This document shows positions 53,565 through 61,893 of a stretch of DNA of 64,000 bases, piece after piece (position 1 is the first letter of the stretch; each line of letters opens with the position of its first letter). Under the pieces are notes generated by a model. It had not been told where the DNA came from. It made no database searches and worked only from the letters and a program-made list of their open reading frames with translations. Origin of the DNA: an uncultured Erysipelotrichaceae bacterium (GTDB lineage: Bacteria > Bacillota_I > Bacilli_A > Erysipelotrichales > Erysipelotrichaceae); the NCBI GenBank assembly GCA_934725085.1, contig CAKVAL010000001.1:124001-188000 (forward strand), read 5' to 3'. A program made the position numbers and the translations under genes.

Positions 53565-53812
53565 CGTTGATTGGGAAATCAAACATAGAAAGCTGCTTAA
53601 AGAGAGTCATGATGGTGGAAATTGACAGAATGTGCACTATGCAAATGGACCCAAGAGGGCTGGATGAAAACATCTTTGTGAGTACTTCCAGACGCGATGC
53701 TAGCGTTACAAGGCAGGAAATGTGATTGCATTTTCATTAAGAGAGAAGTTTTGCTTCTAATTAAGGTGGTACCGCAGGTTATAACGCTTGTCCTTTGGGA
53801 TAGGCGTTTTTT
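53565..53812 (+). ncRNA. T-box riboswitch, UGG (tryptophan) specifier
   Basis: The 333 bp between the YbaK gene and the ABC operon contain a T-box leader. AGAGAGTCATGATGGTG (53601-53617) is the distal stem I motif, TGG at 53646-53648, followed by A, is the likely specifier codon (Trp), and the T-box GGTGGTACCGC is at 53765-53775. A terminator follows: ACGCTTGTCC (53784-53793) with GGATAGGCGT (53798-53807) and six T. Uncharged tRNA-Trp should bind and allow read-through into the transporter genes. A -10-like TATAAA is at 53553-53558. The start coordinate is estimated. Confidence 0.9.
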
Positions 53813-53859
53813 GTTTATCAACACTTAAGGAAATGCAGATAAGAAGGAGGTAAAATCAC

Positions 53860-54828
53860 ATGAAAAAAATTATTTCTTTATTCTTTGTAGCTATGTTGTT
53901 AGTTACACTACTTGGCTGTTCAAAGAAGGTTGATGATGGTTATAAGGTGGCTGTTGTTAAGCAACTTGATCATGAATCTCTTGATGAAATTGCGAAGGCT
54001 ATTTGTGATGAATTTGATGTGATTAGTAAAAGGGATGGTGTAAGTATTGATTATGGTGATGTTTATTCAGGTCAAAATGATCAATCAGTTCTTCAACAAA
54101 TTGGTTCTCAAGTAAGAAGTGATGGTGTTGATGTAATAGTGCCTATCGCAACTCTTGCAGCACAAACGATGGCACTTGTTTCTGATGGTGATATTCCAGT
54201 TGTTTTTGCGGCAATATCTGATCCTGAAACAGCTGGTTTAACCGATATTGATTATGTAACTGGTACATCTGATGCCCTTAATACTAAACAAATTATGGAG
54301 ATGATGTTTAAGGCAAATCCAGACATTGAGAAGGTTGGTTTGTTGTATTCAATGTCTGAGGCTAATAGTAAGAAGTCTATTGATGAGGCAAAGGCTTATT
54401 TGAAAGATAAGGGAATAAAGATTATTGAGGCTACTGGTAATACTGATGATGAGATTAAACAAGCAGCAACTTCGCTTATCGCAAGTAAGGTTGATGCGGT
54501 ATTTACACCTACTGATAATGTTGTTATGGCTAGTGAATTAACCATAGCTCAAGATTTTATGGATGCTAAGATTCCTCATTATACAGGTGCTGATTCTTTT
54601 GTGAAGGGTGGTGCTTTTGTGACATGTGGTGTTAATTATACTGAGCTTGGTAAGTTAACGGCTGATTTAGCTTATAGTATTTTGACTGGCGATGAAGTTA
54701 AAGATTATGAGGTAGTGCCTGGTGGCATCATTACAGTTAATACTGATGTATGTGAGAAATTAGGTATTTCACCAGACATCTTCTCTGACTTTGGTGAAAT
54801 TGTTGAAGTTACAACTATTAAGGATTAA
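53860..54828 (+). CDS. trpX: ABC transporter substrate-binding lipoprotein, probable tryptophan transport
   Basis: A 322-residue lipoprotein with lipobox LLGC (Cys20), belonging to the ABC_sub_bind (PF04392) family: V-A-V-V-K-Q-L-D-H-E-S-L-D near the N-terminus, P-I-A-T-L-A-A-Q and V-F-A-A-I-S-D-P-E in the middle, and F-T-P-T-D-N-V-V later. AAGGAGG at 53844-53851 supports the start. It is the first of three genes controlled by the Trp T-box, as in trpXYZ of other Firmicutes. Permease and ATPase follow with a 2-nt gap and a 14-nt overlap. Without the T-box the substrate could not be read. Confidence 0.88.
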   Translation: MKKIISLFFVAMLLVTLLGCSKKVDDGYKVAVVKQLDHESLDEIAKAICDEFDVISKRDGVSIDYGDVYSGQNDQSVLQQIGSQVRSDGVDVIVPIATLAAQTMALVSDGDIPVVFAAISDPETAGLTDIDYVTGTSDALNTKQIMEMMFKANPDIEKVGLLYSMSEANSKKSIDEAKAYLKDKGIKIIEATGNTDDEIKQAATSLIASKVDAVFTPTDNVVMASELTIAQDFMDAKIPHYTGADSFVKGGAFVTCGVNYTELGKLTADLAYSILTGDEVKDYEVVPGGIITVNTDVCEKLGISPDIFSDFGEIVEVTTIKD

Positions 54829-54830
54829 GT

Positions 54831-55685
54831 ATGTCATATATTATCGAAACAGCTTTAGAATTGGCTTGTGTTTATTCTTTTGTAGCATTAGCTTTGTTTC
54901 TAAGTTTTAGAATTTTAGATATAGCAGATCTTACAACTGATGGATGTTTTGTCTTAGGGATGTGTGTTTCTATTGTATGTACCCTTAATAATCATCCCTT
55001 ACTTGGAATAGTTTTGGGGATGGTATCGGGTGGTTTGGCAGGTTTGGTTACTGCCTTACTTCAAACTAAATTAGGTGTTCCATCAATTCTTGCAGGAATC
55101 ATCACTAATACTGCTTTATATACGATTAATCTAATGGTTATGGGTTTTAGTTCTAATATTTCAATCCTTAGAAATAAGACAATATTTAATGGTAATAAAT
55201 TGTTATTACTTGTACTAATTGTAGTTGTAGCAATGATTCTCTTAAGATATTTCTTATCAACAAGACTTGGATTATCAATTAGGGCAACAGGAGATAATAT
55301 CGATATGGTATCGGCATCTTCTATTAATCCTAAGGCTTGTATTCTTATTGGTCTAATAATTTCTAATATGTTGACAGGACTTGGCGGTGCTTTAGCAGGT
55401 CAGCTTCAAAAGAGTGCTGATATTAATGCAGGTAATGGTATTGTGACAATTGGTTTGGCTACTTTGATTATTGGTGAAACACTTATTAATGGCAAGAAGT
55501 CAATTAGTAGAAATATCATTGCGTGTTTAATCGGCAATATTATTTATCGTTTGATTTATGCCTTTATTTTACAGACGCATATTATTCCGATTGAGTGTTT
55601 GAAGTTGATGACGGCGTTAATAATTACATTAGCTATAGCGCTTCCTTATTTAAGGATAGAAAGAAGGCTTTATGTTGAAGATTGA
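54831..55685 (+). CDS. trpY: ABC transporter permease, probable tryptophan transport
   Basis: A 284-residue membrane protein with 8-9 hydrophobic segments, of the branched-chain amino-acid permease-like group (PF02653). S-F-R-I-L-D-I-A-D-L-T-T-D-G, G-L-S-I-R-A-T-G-D-N and G-L-G-G-A-L-A-G-Q near residue 185 are characteristic of the permeases paired with PF04392 binding proteins. It should form the membrane channel with TrpX and TrpZ. The ATPase gene starts 14 nt before its end. Confidence 0.88.
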   Translation: MSYIIETALELACVYSFVALALFLSFRILDIADLTTDGCFVLGMCVSIVCTLNNHPLLGIVLGMVSGGLAGLVTALLQTKLGVPSILAGIITNTALYTINLMVMGFSSNISILRNKTIFNGNKLLLLVLIVVVAMILLRYFLSTRLGLSIRATGDNIDMVSASSINPKACILIGLIISNMLTGLGGALAGQLQKSADINAGNGIVTIGLATLIIGETLINGKKSISRNIIACLIGNIIYRLIYAFILQTHIIPIECLKLMTALIITLAIALPYLRIERRLYVED

Positions 55686-56463
55686 TAATATAAGTAAGAC
55701 TTTTTCAATAGGAACTGTTAATGAAAAATTAGCCTTAAGTGATATTAATTTAGATGTTAATACTGGTGATTTTATTACAATTATTGGTTCTAATGGTGCA
55801 GGTAAGTCAACCTTGTTTAATTCAATTTCAGGTGATTTTAAATTAGATAAGGGAAGTATTATTCTTGATGATATTGATATTACAAAAAGGGCTGATTATC
55901 AAAGAAGTAAGTATATTGGAAGATTGTTTCAAGATCCATTAAGAGGTAGCGCACCTCATATGACAATTAAAGAGAATTTAGCTTTAGCTTATATGAGGGC
56001 TGATAAGAATAAGAGAATCTTCTCTTGTATCAGTAAGAAAGATGAAGAATTCTTTAGAGAAGAACTTAAGAAATTGGATTTAAATTTAGAAGATAGAATG
56101 GATACTAAGGTTGGTTTATTATCAGGCGGTCAAAGGCAGGCTTTAACACTTTTGATGGCAACTATTGTGCCTCCTAAGGTCTTGCTTCTAGATGAACATA
56201 CTGCTGCCTTAGATCCTATTATGGCTGATAAGATTATGGATTTAACTAACAAGATAGTTAAAGAAAATAAGATTACTTGTTTGATGATTACTCATAATCT
56301 TAAGATGGCACTAGCTACTGGAAATCGTACTTTGATTATGAATAAGGGCAGGGTTATTAAGGAGTTAGATGAAGTCACAAAGAAGGGTATGGATATAAAT
56401 GGATTGTTGAGTGTATTTAAGGATTCACTTAATGATGATCGTATACTCTTAGATAATAATTAA
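55672..56463 (+). CDS. trpZ: ABC transporter ATPase, probable tryptophan transport
   Basis: A 263-residue ATP-binding subunit. Walker A is GSNGAGKST near residue 38, signature LSGGQRQALT near residue 148, Walker B V-L-L-L-D-E-H-T-A near residue 165, and the H-loop I-T-H-N near residue 200. The form LDEHTAALDP instead of LDEPTAALDP is seen in this subfamily. It powers uptake with TrpX and TrpY. The operon ends at the hairpin at 56494. Confidence 0.92.
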   Translation: MLKIDNISKTFSIGTVNEKLALSDINLDVNTGDFITIIGSNGAGKSTLFNSISGDFKLDKGSIILDDIDITKRADYQRSKYIGRLFQDPLRGSAPHMTIKENLALAYMRADKNKRIFSCISKKDEEFFREELKKLDLNLEDRMDTKVGLLSGGQRQALTLLMATIVPPKVLLLDEHTAALDPIMADKIMDLTNKIVKENKITCLMITHNLKMALATGNRTLIMNKGRVIKELDEVTKKGMDINGLLSVFKDSLNDDRILLDNN

Positions 56464-56493
56464 GGTGTTATACTACATAAAATAATCAAATTA

Positions 56494-56540
56494 AAACATG
56501 GCTGAAACCCTTATAAACAAAGGACATCAGCCATGTTTTT
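56494..56540. terminator. Hairpin terminator between trpZ and rho
   Basis: AAACATGGCTGA (56494-56505) pairs perfectly with TCAGCCATGTTT (56527-56538) over a 21-base loop, followed by T on the plus strand. It ends the transporter operon and sits 20 nt beyond the converging rho stop. Confidence 0.8.
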
Positions 56541-56560
56541 GTAACTATAATGTTCGAAAG

Positions 56561-57823
56561 TTAAAAACCTTTATTGGCAACAACTTGATCCACTAAATCG
56601 TCATTGTTTCTAGTTTTAATAAACAATGAAATTAAAGAATCAACACGATCATCTCTCATATAAGATACTAAGTCTCTATGGATGATGTTAGTAGCTTCTA
56701 GTTCTTTCTTGCTTAGTAATAGATCTTCTCTTCTAGTTCCTGATTTCATGATGTCGATGGCGGGGAATAGCCTTCTTTCTTGAAGTTTTCTTGATAAGAC
56801 AAGTTCCATGTTACCAGTACCCTTGAATTCTTCGTAGATGACATCGTCCATCTTACTACCTGTGTCTACAAGTGCTGTAGCTAGTATTGTAAGAGAGCCT
56901 TTTTCTTTAGTATTTCTAGCAGCTCCAAAGAATCTCTTTGGCATATATAGAGCGTTAGGATCTAGACCACCTGATAGAGTTTTACCAGATGAAGTTTCAG
57001 TTAGGTTGTATGCTCTTGATAGTCTTGTGATTGAGTCTAGTAGGATGAATACATCTTCTCCTACTTCAACTAATCTTTTGGCATGTTCAATAGTCATTTC
57101 AGAGACATATTTATGTCTTTGAGGTTGTTCATCAAATGTTGAGTAGAAGATTTCAACATTGTCACCTTTAATGATTTCTTTAATGTCTGTAACTTCTTCA
57201 GGTCTTTCATCAATTAATAGAATAATTAGATGAGCCTTAGGGCATGATCTAAGGATTGATAGGGCCATGTCTTTTAGGATAGTAGTTTTACCAGCCTTAG
57301 GAGGAGATACGATAAGTCCTCTTTGACCCTTACCAATAGGTGCCATTAAGTCAACTACTCTCATAGCTAGAGATTCGCCTTGTCTTTCTAGTTTTACTCT
57401 TTCATTTGGAAAAATAGGAGTAAGGTCTTCGAAGGCTACTCTATTTCTAATCATGTCAGTTGTTTGGTAGTTGATTTTGTCGATATATATTAATGAATAA
57501 TATCTTTCGTTGTCTTTAGGATCTCTTTTCTTACCACTGATGTAGTCACCTTGTCTTAGTCTGAATTTTTTGATGAAGGTTGGTGAGACATAAACGTTTT
57601 CTTCATCGTTTGAGAAGTTGTCGTTTCTTATAAAGCCAAAGCCATCTTCTAAGATAGTTAGGATTCCTTCTACTGGATATGTACTTTCTGTTTTCTTTTC
57701 TTCTTTTTCGGTTAGTTTAAAGATGATTTCATCTTTCTTTAAACCAGTGATGTCGATTTGTTTTTCTTTGGCGATTTCTTTAAGTTCGCTTACTTTTAGA
57801 TTTGATAATTCTTCTTTATTCAT
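56561..57823 (-). CDS. rho: Transcription termination factor Rho
   Basis: From the ATG at 57823 it has 420 residues; the longer frame to 57886 would cross the divergent promoter and start codon. Rho N-terminal helical domain (KVSELKEIAKEKQIDITGLKK), cold-shock-like RNA-binding domain with G-F-G-F-I-R, Walker A PPKAGKTT near residue 165, Walker B V-F-I-L-L-D-S-I-T-R-L and the R-loop/secondary-channel segments S-S-G-K-T-L-S-G-G-L-D. It is a hexameric RNA helicase ending transcription. The ATG follows TATAAT by 6 nt, the strictest leaderless candidate here. Its promoter abuts that of the divergent gene at 57850. Confidence 0.96.
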   Translation of the reverse strand: MNKEELSNLKVSELKEIAKEKQIDITGLKKDEIIFKLTEKEEKKTESTYPVEGILTILEDGFGFIRNDNFSNDEENVYVSPTFIKKFRLRQGDYISGKKRDPKDNERYYSLIYIDKINYQTTDMIRNRVAFEDLTPIFPNERVKLERQGESLAMRVVDLMAPIGKGQRGLIVSPPKAGKTTILKDMALSILRSCPKAHLIILLIDERPEEVTDIKEIIKGDNVEIFYSTFDEQPQRHKYVSEMTIEHAKRLVEVGEDVFILLDSITRLSRAYNLTETSSGKTLSGGLDPNALYMPKRFFGAARNTKEKGSLTILATALVDTGSKMDDVIYEEFKGTGNMELVLSRKLQERRLFPAIDIMKSGTRREDLLLSKKELEATNIIHRDLVSYMRDDRVDSLISLFIKTRNNDDLVDQVVANKGF

Positions 57824-57829
57824 GGCTAT

Positions 57830-57841
57830 ATTATATATAAT
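57830..57841. promoter_or_regulatory. Back-to-back -10 boxes of rho and the divergent gene
   Basis: Minus-strand TATAAT (57835-57830) and plus-strand TATAAT (57836-57841) abut with no base between. They end 6 nt before the rho ATG and 8 nt before the ATG at 57850. Only 26 bp separate the two start codons, so each -35 region lies in the other gene, and the polymerase cannot occupy both promoters at once. Confidence 0.6.
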
Positions 57842-57849
57842 TATTAAAT

Positions 57850-58224
57850 ATGAATGAGAAAGAATTGCTGAAACTTGTAGCACCAATGTGGAAACAATAT
57901 CTTAGATGTATTGTGGGGTGTTTTTGTGCTTTTTTAATGTTTAATCTTACATCGAAATTTCTAGTCTTTTTCTTCATGATTACGACTATTATTTCCTTTA
58001 GAAGTATGGTCGAAGTAACTATTTGGCAAAGAAAGATTACAAGTGGAGACTATGAACTCGTTACTTGTAAGGTTGGTGGTAAGATGCTGGCTTTTACGAT
58101 GGTTTATTATGATGAGGAACCAGGTATTGGCTTTGATTATGTTGGTGGTTTAAAGTCAGGAGATATTGTAAAGGCAATTAAAGTTGTAGAGGATTATTTA
58201 ATTATAGAGAAGGTGAATAAATGA
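57850..58224 (+). CDS. Small membrane protein, unknown function
   Basis: A 124-residue protein with two adjacent hydrophobic segments (about residues 20-55) and a C-terminal soluble domain of about 65 residues rich in beta strands (Y-E-L-V-T-C-K-V-G-G-K and I-G-F-D-Y-V-G-G). No family recognised. It overlaps the SDR gene by 4 nt and shares a promoter region with rho. Confidence 0.65.
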   Translation: MNEKELLKLVAPMWKQYLRCIVGCFCAFLMFNLTSKFLVFFFMITTIISFRSMVEVTIWQRKITSGDYELVTCKVGGKMLAFTMVYYDEEPGIGFDYVGGLKSGDIVKAIKVVEDYLIIEKVNK

Positions 58225-59003
58225 AAAGGGTAGTTGTGGTAACTGGTGCTAGTTCTGGTATTGGAAAGTGTACTTGTGAGTATTTAGTTGATAAAGATTT
58301 TATTGTCTATGGTTTGTCTAGAAGAAAGGTTGCCAGTACTTTTACGAGTATGAAGTGTGATGTGACTGATAGAGAAGCTTTTAAGAGTGTTATTGATGAA
58401 ATCTATAAAAGAGAAGGAAGAATCGATGTGCTTGTTAATAATGCAGGCATGGGTATTTCAGGGGCTGTTGAGTATATTGATAATAATAAGACTGATATGT
58501 TGTTTGATGTGAATACCTTGGCTAGTTTTAATACCTGTCAGATATGTATTCCTTATTTAAGAGAAACAAAGGGTTATATTGTCAATATTTCATCTATTGC
58601 ATCTGTTGTGCCTATTCCTTATCAAACAGCATATTCTGCAAGTAAGGCAGCTGTTAATTTGTTTTCTGAGAGTTTGAGATTAGAGCTTAAGGATAGTGGC
58701 ATTAAAGTTACAGCTATTATGCCAGGAGATACAAAGACCGGTTTTACAAGTGCTAGGGTTAAGGAAGATAGTCATAATAATTATGGTGATAAGTTGACTA
58801 AGTCGGTTGCTAGGATGGAACATGATGAACAAAATGGTAAGAGTCCTATAACGGTTGCTAAGGAGATTGAAAGAGTAATTAATAAGAAGAATCCTAAGGC
58901 CTTGGTATCTGTTGGTTTTGAGTATAAATGTGCTTATATGTTGACTAAGATTTTACCTAAGAGATTGTTCTTATTTATAGTTGATAGGATATATAACAGT
59001 TAA
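58221..59003 (+). CDS. Short-chain dehydrogenase/reductase
   Basis: A 260-residue classical SDR. NAD(P)-binding TGASSGIGKCTCEYL is at residues 7-21, NNAGMG near residue 75, the catalytic serine in N-I-S-S-I-A-S-V near 122-129 and the YxxxK motif in QTAYSASKA near 135-143. The basic residues after the first strand (L-S-R-R-K) favour NADPH. The substrate cannot be told from sequence. It is coupled to the small membrane protein upstream and followed by another small gene after 15 nt. Confidence 0.9.
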   Translation: MKRVVVVTGASSGIGKCTCEYLVDKDFIVYGLSRRKVASTFTSMKCDVTDREAFKSVIDEIYKREGRIDVLVNNAGMGISGAVEYIDNNKTDMLFDVNTLASFNTCQICIPYLRETKGYIVNISSIASVVPIPYQTAYSASKAAVNLFSESLRLELKDSGIKVTAIMPGDTKTGFTSARVKEDSHNNYGDKLTKSVARMEHDEQNGKSPITVAKEIERVINKKNPKALVSVGFEYKCAYMLTKILPKRLFLFIVDRIYNS

Positions 59004-59018
59004 GTAAAGGAGAAGTGT

Positions 59019-59366
59019 ATGTGGGAAGATAAGACAGATTATTTTACAGAAAAGGAAAGACATTATAAGGATACATATCTAGAGATATCTGAGGTTCTTG
59101 ATAATACGATAGAGGCGAGTTTGTTTTCGTCTGAAGTAGGTGATTATGAAATCTATGTTTGTTACGGGAAAATGGTTGGAATTGTTTATGCAAATGCTGA
59201 TGAAGCAGAATCTTTGCGTCAACAGATGAAGAAAGATTTAGAGGAAGAATATAAGAAGAGTAAAGAAGAACCTTCTGGCGATTTTATTAATTATTTTGGG
59301 AATAAATATCGTCTTGATTTGCCAACTGATTTATTCTTTGATATGGGAGACTTCTTTCCGTTTTAA
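59019..59366 (+). CDS. Small acidic protein, unknown function
   Basis: A 115-residue soluble, acidic protein with a central beta pair (Y-E-I-Y-V-C-Y-G-K-M-V-G-I-V-Y-A), a charged helix (about residues 67-88) and an aromatic, acidic C-terminus (F-F-D-M-G-D-F-F-P-F). AAAGGAG at 59005-59011 supports the start. No family recognised. It is the last gene of the 57850-59366 unit, closed by a weak hairpin. Confidence 0.65.
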   Translation: MWEDKTDYFTEKERHYKDTYLEISEVLDNTIEASLFSSEVGDYEIYVCYGKMVGIVYANADEAESLRQQMKKDLEEEYKKSKEEPSGDFINYFGNKYRLDLPTDLFFDMGDFFPF

Positions 59367-59372
59367 GTATTG

Positions 59373-59400
59373 GGCTGCATAGTGCTGTGTAGTCTTTTGT
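59373..59400 (+). terminator. Probable terminator with wobble pairs
   Basis: GGCTGCAT (59373-59380) can pair with GTGTAGTC (59387-59394) using three G-U pairs, followed by TTTTGTTT. The stem is weak but the T-run and position 6 nt after a stop codon fit a terminator. Confidence 0.5.
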
Positions 59401-59424
59401 TTATTGACGAGGAAATCAAATTAG

Positions 59425-59484
59425 TTATAAATTTAACAAATTTATAAAAAAATATGTAAGCGCTTTATGAAATAGTGGTAGAAT
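59425..59484 (+). promoter_or_regulatory. Control region of the maltodextrin operon
   Basis: A perfect 23-bp palindrome (59425-59447, ten-base arms TTATAAATTT around AAC) is followed by a cre-like element TGTAAGCGCTTTAT (59455-59468), 12 of 14 positions matching the catabolite-control consensus, and by an extended -10 box TGGTAGAAT (59476-59484). A further palindrome GATGAA-T-TTCATC (59492-59504) lies at the expected transcript start. CcpA-like control at the cre site and a LacI-type or other repressor at a palindrome are likely. Confidence 0.6.
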
Positions 59485-59533
59485 TAATTCAGATGAATTT
59501 CATCCATCGAGATAATGAAAAGGAGACATGATG

Positions 59534-60817
59534 ATGAAAAAACTTTTTGCGGTATTACTTGCAGTGTTAATGTGCTTCACATTAGTTGCATGTAATAAGG
59601 ATTCTGGTACTACAGAAGGTGGCGATACACCTGCTGGTGGCAAAGTATTCTATCTTAACTTCAAGCCTGAGTCAGATGCGGCTTGGCAAGAATTAGCTAA
59701 GAAGTATACTGAAGAAACTGGTGTTGAAGTAAAGGTTGTTACTGCTGCTAGTGGTAACTATGATGTAAGCTTACAAAATGAATTAGGTAAGGCTACACCT
59801 GAACTTACAATGTTCCAAATGACTAATGATGGTGCTGTTGCTACTTATGGTGACTACGCTATGGATTTAGCTGGTACTGATGTTTACAACGAAATGACTA
59901 CTCATGATTTTGATTTAGTTAAAGACGGTAAGACATTAGGTATTGGTTATTGCTACGAATGTTTCGGTATTATAGTGAACAAGGCTTTATTAGCTAAGGC
60001 TGGTCATGATATTTCTGAAATCACTAACTTTGAAACTTTAAAGGCTGTTGCTGAAGATATTCATGCTAGAGCTGCTGAATTAGGTTTCGATGCATTCACT
60101 AATGCTGGTTTAGCTGATTCTTCTTCTTGGAGATTCACTGGTCACTTAATTACTCTTCCATTACACTATGAAGGTATTACTTCTAAGACTGAAATCAAGG
60201 GTACTTACTTAGATGAATATAAGAATATTTGGGATTTATATCTAAATAATTCTGCTACTGATCCAGTTGCTAATAATGAAGCTGGTGATGGTGCTGAAGC
60301 TGAATTTGGTGAAGGTAAGGCTGTATTCTATCAAAATGGTTCTTGGGAATATTCTGCTTTAACTGGTAACTACGGTATGAATGCTGATGATCTTCAAATG
60401 ATTCCAATTTACTGTGGTCATGAAGGCGAAGAAAATGCTGCATTATGTTCTGGTACTGAAGCTCACTGGGCTGTAAGTAACTTAGCTAGTGAAGCTGATC
60501 AAAAGGCTACTTTAGATTTCATGAAGTGGGTTGTAACTTCTGATGAAGGTACTACTATGATGGCTAAAGAATTTGGTCCTATTCCTTTCAAGAATGCTAA
60601 GGAACCTGAAAACGTATTCTTCGCTCAAGCTAATGAATTATTAGCTGAAGGTAAGTACAACGTTAGCTGGGCATTCAACTACACACCTGCAGTTGATGAT
60701 TTCCGTGCTGGTCTTGTAAGTGCTTTAAAACAATATGCTGTTGATGGAAACTGGGAACCAGTTAAGACTGCATTTGTTGACGGTTGGAATAACTTATTAG
60801 CTCAAGAAGCTGAATAA
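59534..60817 (+). CDS. Maltodextrin-type ABC transporter substrate-binding lipoprotein
   Basis: Three ATGs occur in a row at 59528, 59531 and 59534; AAGGAG at 59520-59525 fits the last best, giving 427 residues. The signal peptide ends at lipobox LVAC (Cys20). The mature part is a family-1 solute-binding protein (PF01547/PF13416): W-Q-E-L-A-K-K-Y-T-E-E-T-G-V-E-V-K-V near the start, and F-Y-Q-N-G-S-W-E-Y near residue 260. It delivers malto-oligosaccharides to the two permeases at 60937 and 61890. Codon choice is more uniform than in neighbours (for example GCT Ala, TTA Leu), consistent with high expression. Confidence 0.9.
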   Translation: MKKLFAVLLAVLMCFTLVACNKDSGTTEGGDTPAGGKVFYLNFKPESDAAWQELAKKYTEETGVEVKVVTAASGNYDVSLQNELGKATPELTMFQMTNDGAVATYGDYAMDLAGTDVYNEMTTHDFDLVKDGKTLGIGYCYECFGIIVNKALLAKAGHDISEITNFETLKAVAEDIHARAAELGFDAFTNAGLADSSSWRFTGHLITLPLHYEGITSKTEIKGTYLDEYKNIWDLYLNNSATDPVANNEAGDGAEAEFGEGKAVFYQNGSWEYSALTGNYGMNADDLQMIPIYCGHEGEENAALCSGTEAHWAVSNLASEADQKATLDFMKWVVTSDEGTTMMAKEFGPIPFKNAKEPENVFFAQANELLAEGKYNVSWAFNYTPAVDDFRAGLVSALKQYAVDGNWEPVKTAFVDGWNNLLAQEAE

Positions 60818-60839
60818 TCTATAATAAGCTGATTTTAAA

Positions 60840-60867
60840 AAAGGGGGACAATCCTTTGTCCCTCTTT
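60840..60867 (+). terminator. Intra-operon hairpin between binding protein and permease genes
   Basis: AAAGGGGGACAA (60840-60851) pairs with TTGTCCCTCTTT (60856-60867) with one G-U pair, followed by a T-rich stretch. It probably reduces read-through, so that the binding protein is made in excess over the permeases, and protects the 3' end of the first message. Confidence 0.75.
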
Positions 60868-60936
60868 CTTCTATTATTTTGTTTTAAATAATCTTCTTTG
60901 ATTATTTAAAAGAGGATAAAAGAGGGGACGATTCTT

Positions 60937-61893
60937 ATGAAAAAGAAAAAGAAGTATGTGAAAAGAGATCCGAATGCTCTTAGTAGCGATCTAATCGTCA
61001 ATCCAATCAAACGTAAGGTTTGGCTTTTTTTAATTCCAACCTTTGTTTGTTTTGTGATTGGATTTGTTTGGCCTTTTGCCAGTGGTGTTTACTTGTCTTT
61101 TTGTCAATTTAGACTTATTAGAGAAGCTTTATTTATTCCACTAGATAAGGTTAAGGATGTGTGGACTGGTTTTTCTAACTATGCTAGAGCTTTCGCTGAT
61201 CCATCATTTAAACAAGCATTTATTTATACTGCAAAGTATGCGGTAGTAAGTGTTGTTGTGATTAATGTATTGTCATTCTTCTTAGGCTATTTGTTAACTT
61301 TAAAGATTAAGGGAAGTAATATCTTTAGAGCTACATTCTTTATGCCTAACTTGATTGGTGGTATCGTACTAAGTTATATCTGGCAATTAATTTTCAATGG
61401 TGTTTTGATTAGATATAACACTTACTTAACAGCTAATGCTAAGTTTGGTTTCTGGGGCTTAGTAATCCTTATGGCTTGGCAACAAATTGGTTATATGATG
61501 ATTATTTATATTGCGGGTTTCCAATCTGTTTCTGAGGATATCCTAGAGGCTGCTAAGATTGATGGTGCTAATAAGTGGCAATCATTGTTTAAGGTTATTG
61601 TGCCTAATATGATGACTACTATTTCTATTTGTATGTTCTTGTCTTTAACAAATTCATTCAAGTTGTTCGATCAAAACTTGGCTTTGACAGGTGGTGCTCC
61701 GGTTGTTACTACTCCTGCTGGTCAAATTAAGATGACTGAAATGTTGGCTCTAAATATTTCTAATTCGTTCGGTAAGATTAATACTTGGGCTAAGGGTACA
61801 GCACAAGCGAAGGCTGTTATCTTCTTTATCTTGGTTGCAGCTATTTCTTTATTACAATTAAAATTCACTAGAAGTAAGGAGGTTCAACAATGA
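60937..61893 (+). CDS. ABC sugar transporter permease (MalF-like)
   Basis: A 318-residue protein with six membrane segments and the cytoplasmic coupling loop EAAKIDGANKWQSLFKVIVP near residue 205, the EAA motif that contacts the ATPase. It lacks the large external loop of enterobacterial MalF, as usual in Firmicutes. AGAGGGGAC at 60921-60929 supports the start. Its end overlaps the next gene by 4 nt. No MalK-type ATPase gene is seen in the window, so a shared MsmK-like ATPase elsewhere may drive it. Confidence 0.92.
   Translation: MKKKKKYVKRDPNALSSDLIVNPIKRKVWLFLIPTFVCFVIGFVWPFASGVYLSFCQFRLIREALFIPLDKVKDVWTGFSNYARAFADPSFKQAFIYTAKYAVVSVVVINVLSFFLGYLLTLKIKGSNIFRATFFMPNLIGGIVLSYIWQLIFNGVLIRYNTYLTANAKFGFWGLVILMAWQQIGYMMIIYIAGFQSVSEDILEAAKIDGANKWQSLFKVIVPNMMTTISICMFLSLTNSFKLFDQNLALTGGAPVVTTPAGQIKMTEMLALNISNSFGKINTWAKGTAQAKAVIFFILVAAISLLQLKFTRSKEVQQ

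Noticed and set aside
57824..57886. Longer rho start at 57886
   Set aside because: It would place the start inside the divergent gene and upstream of rho's own -10 box; Rho homology begins at 57823.
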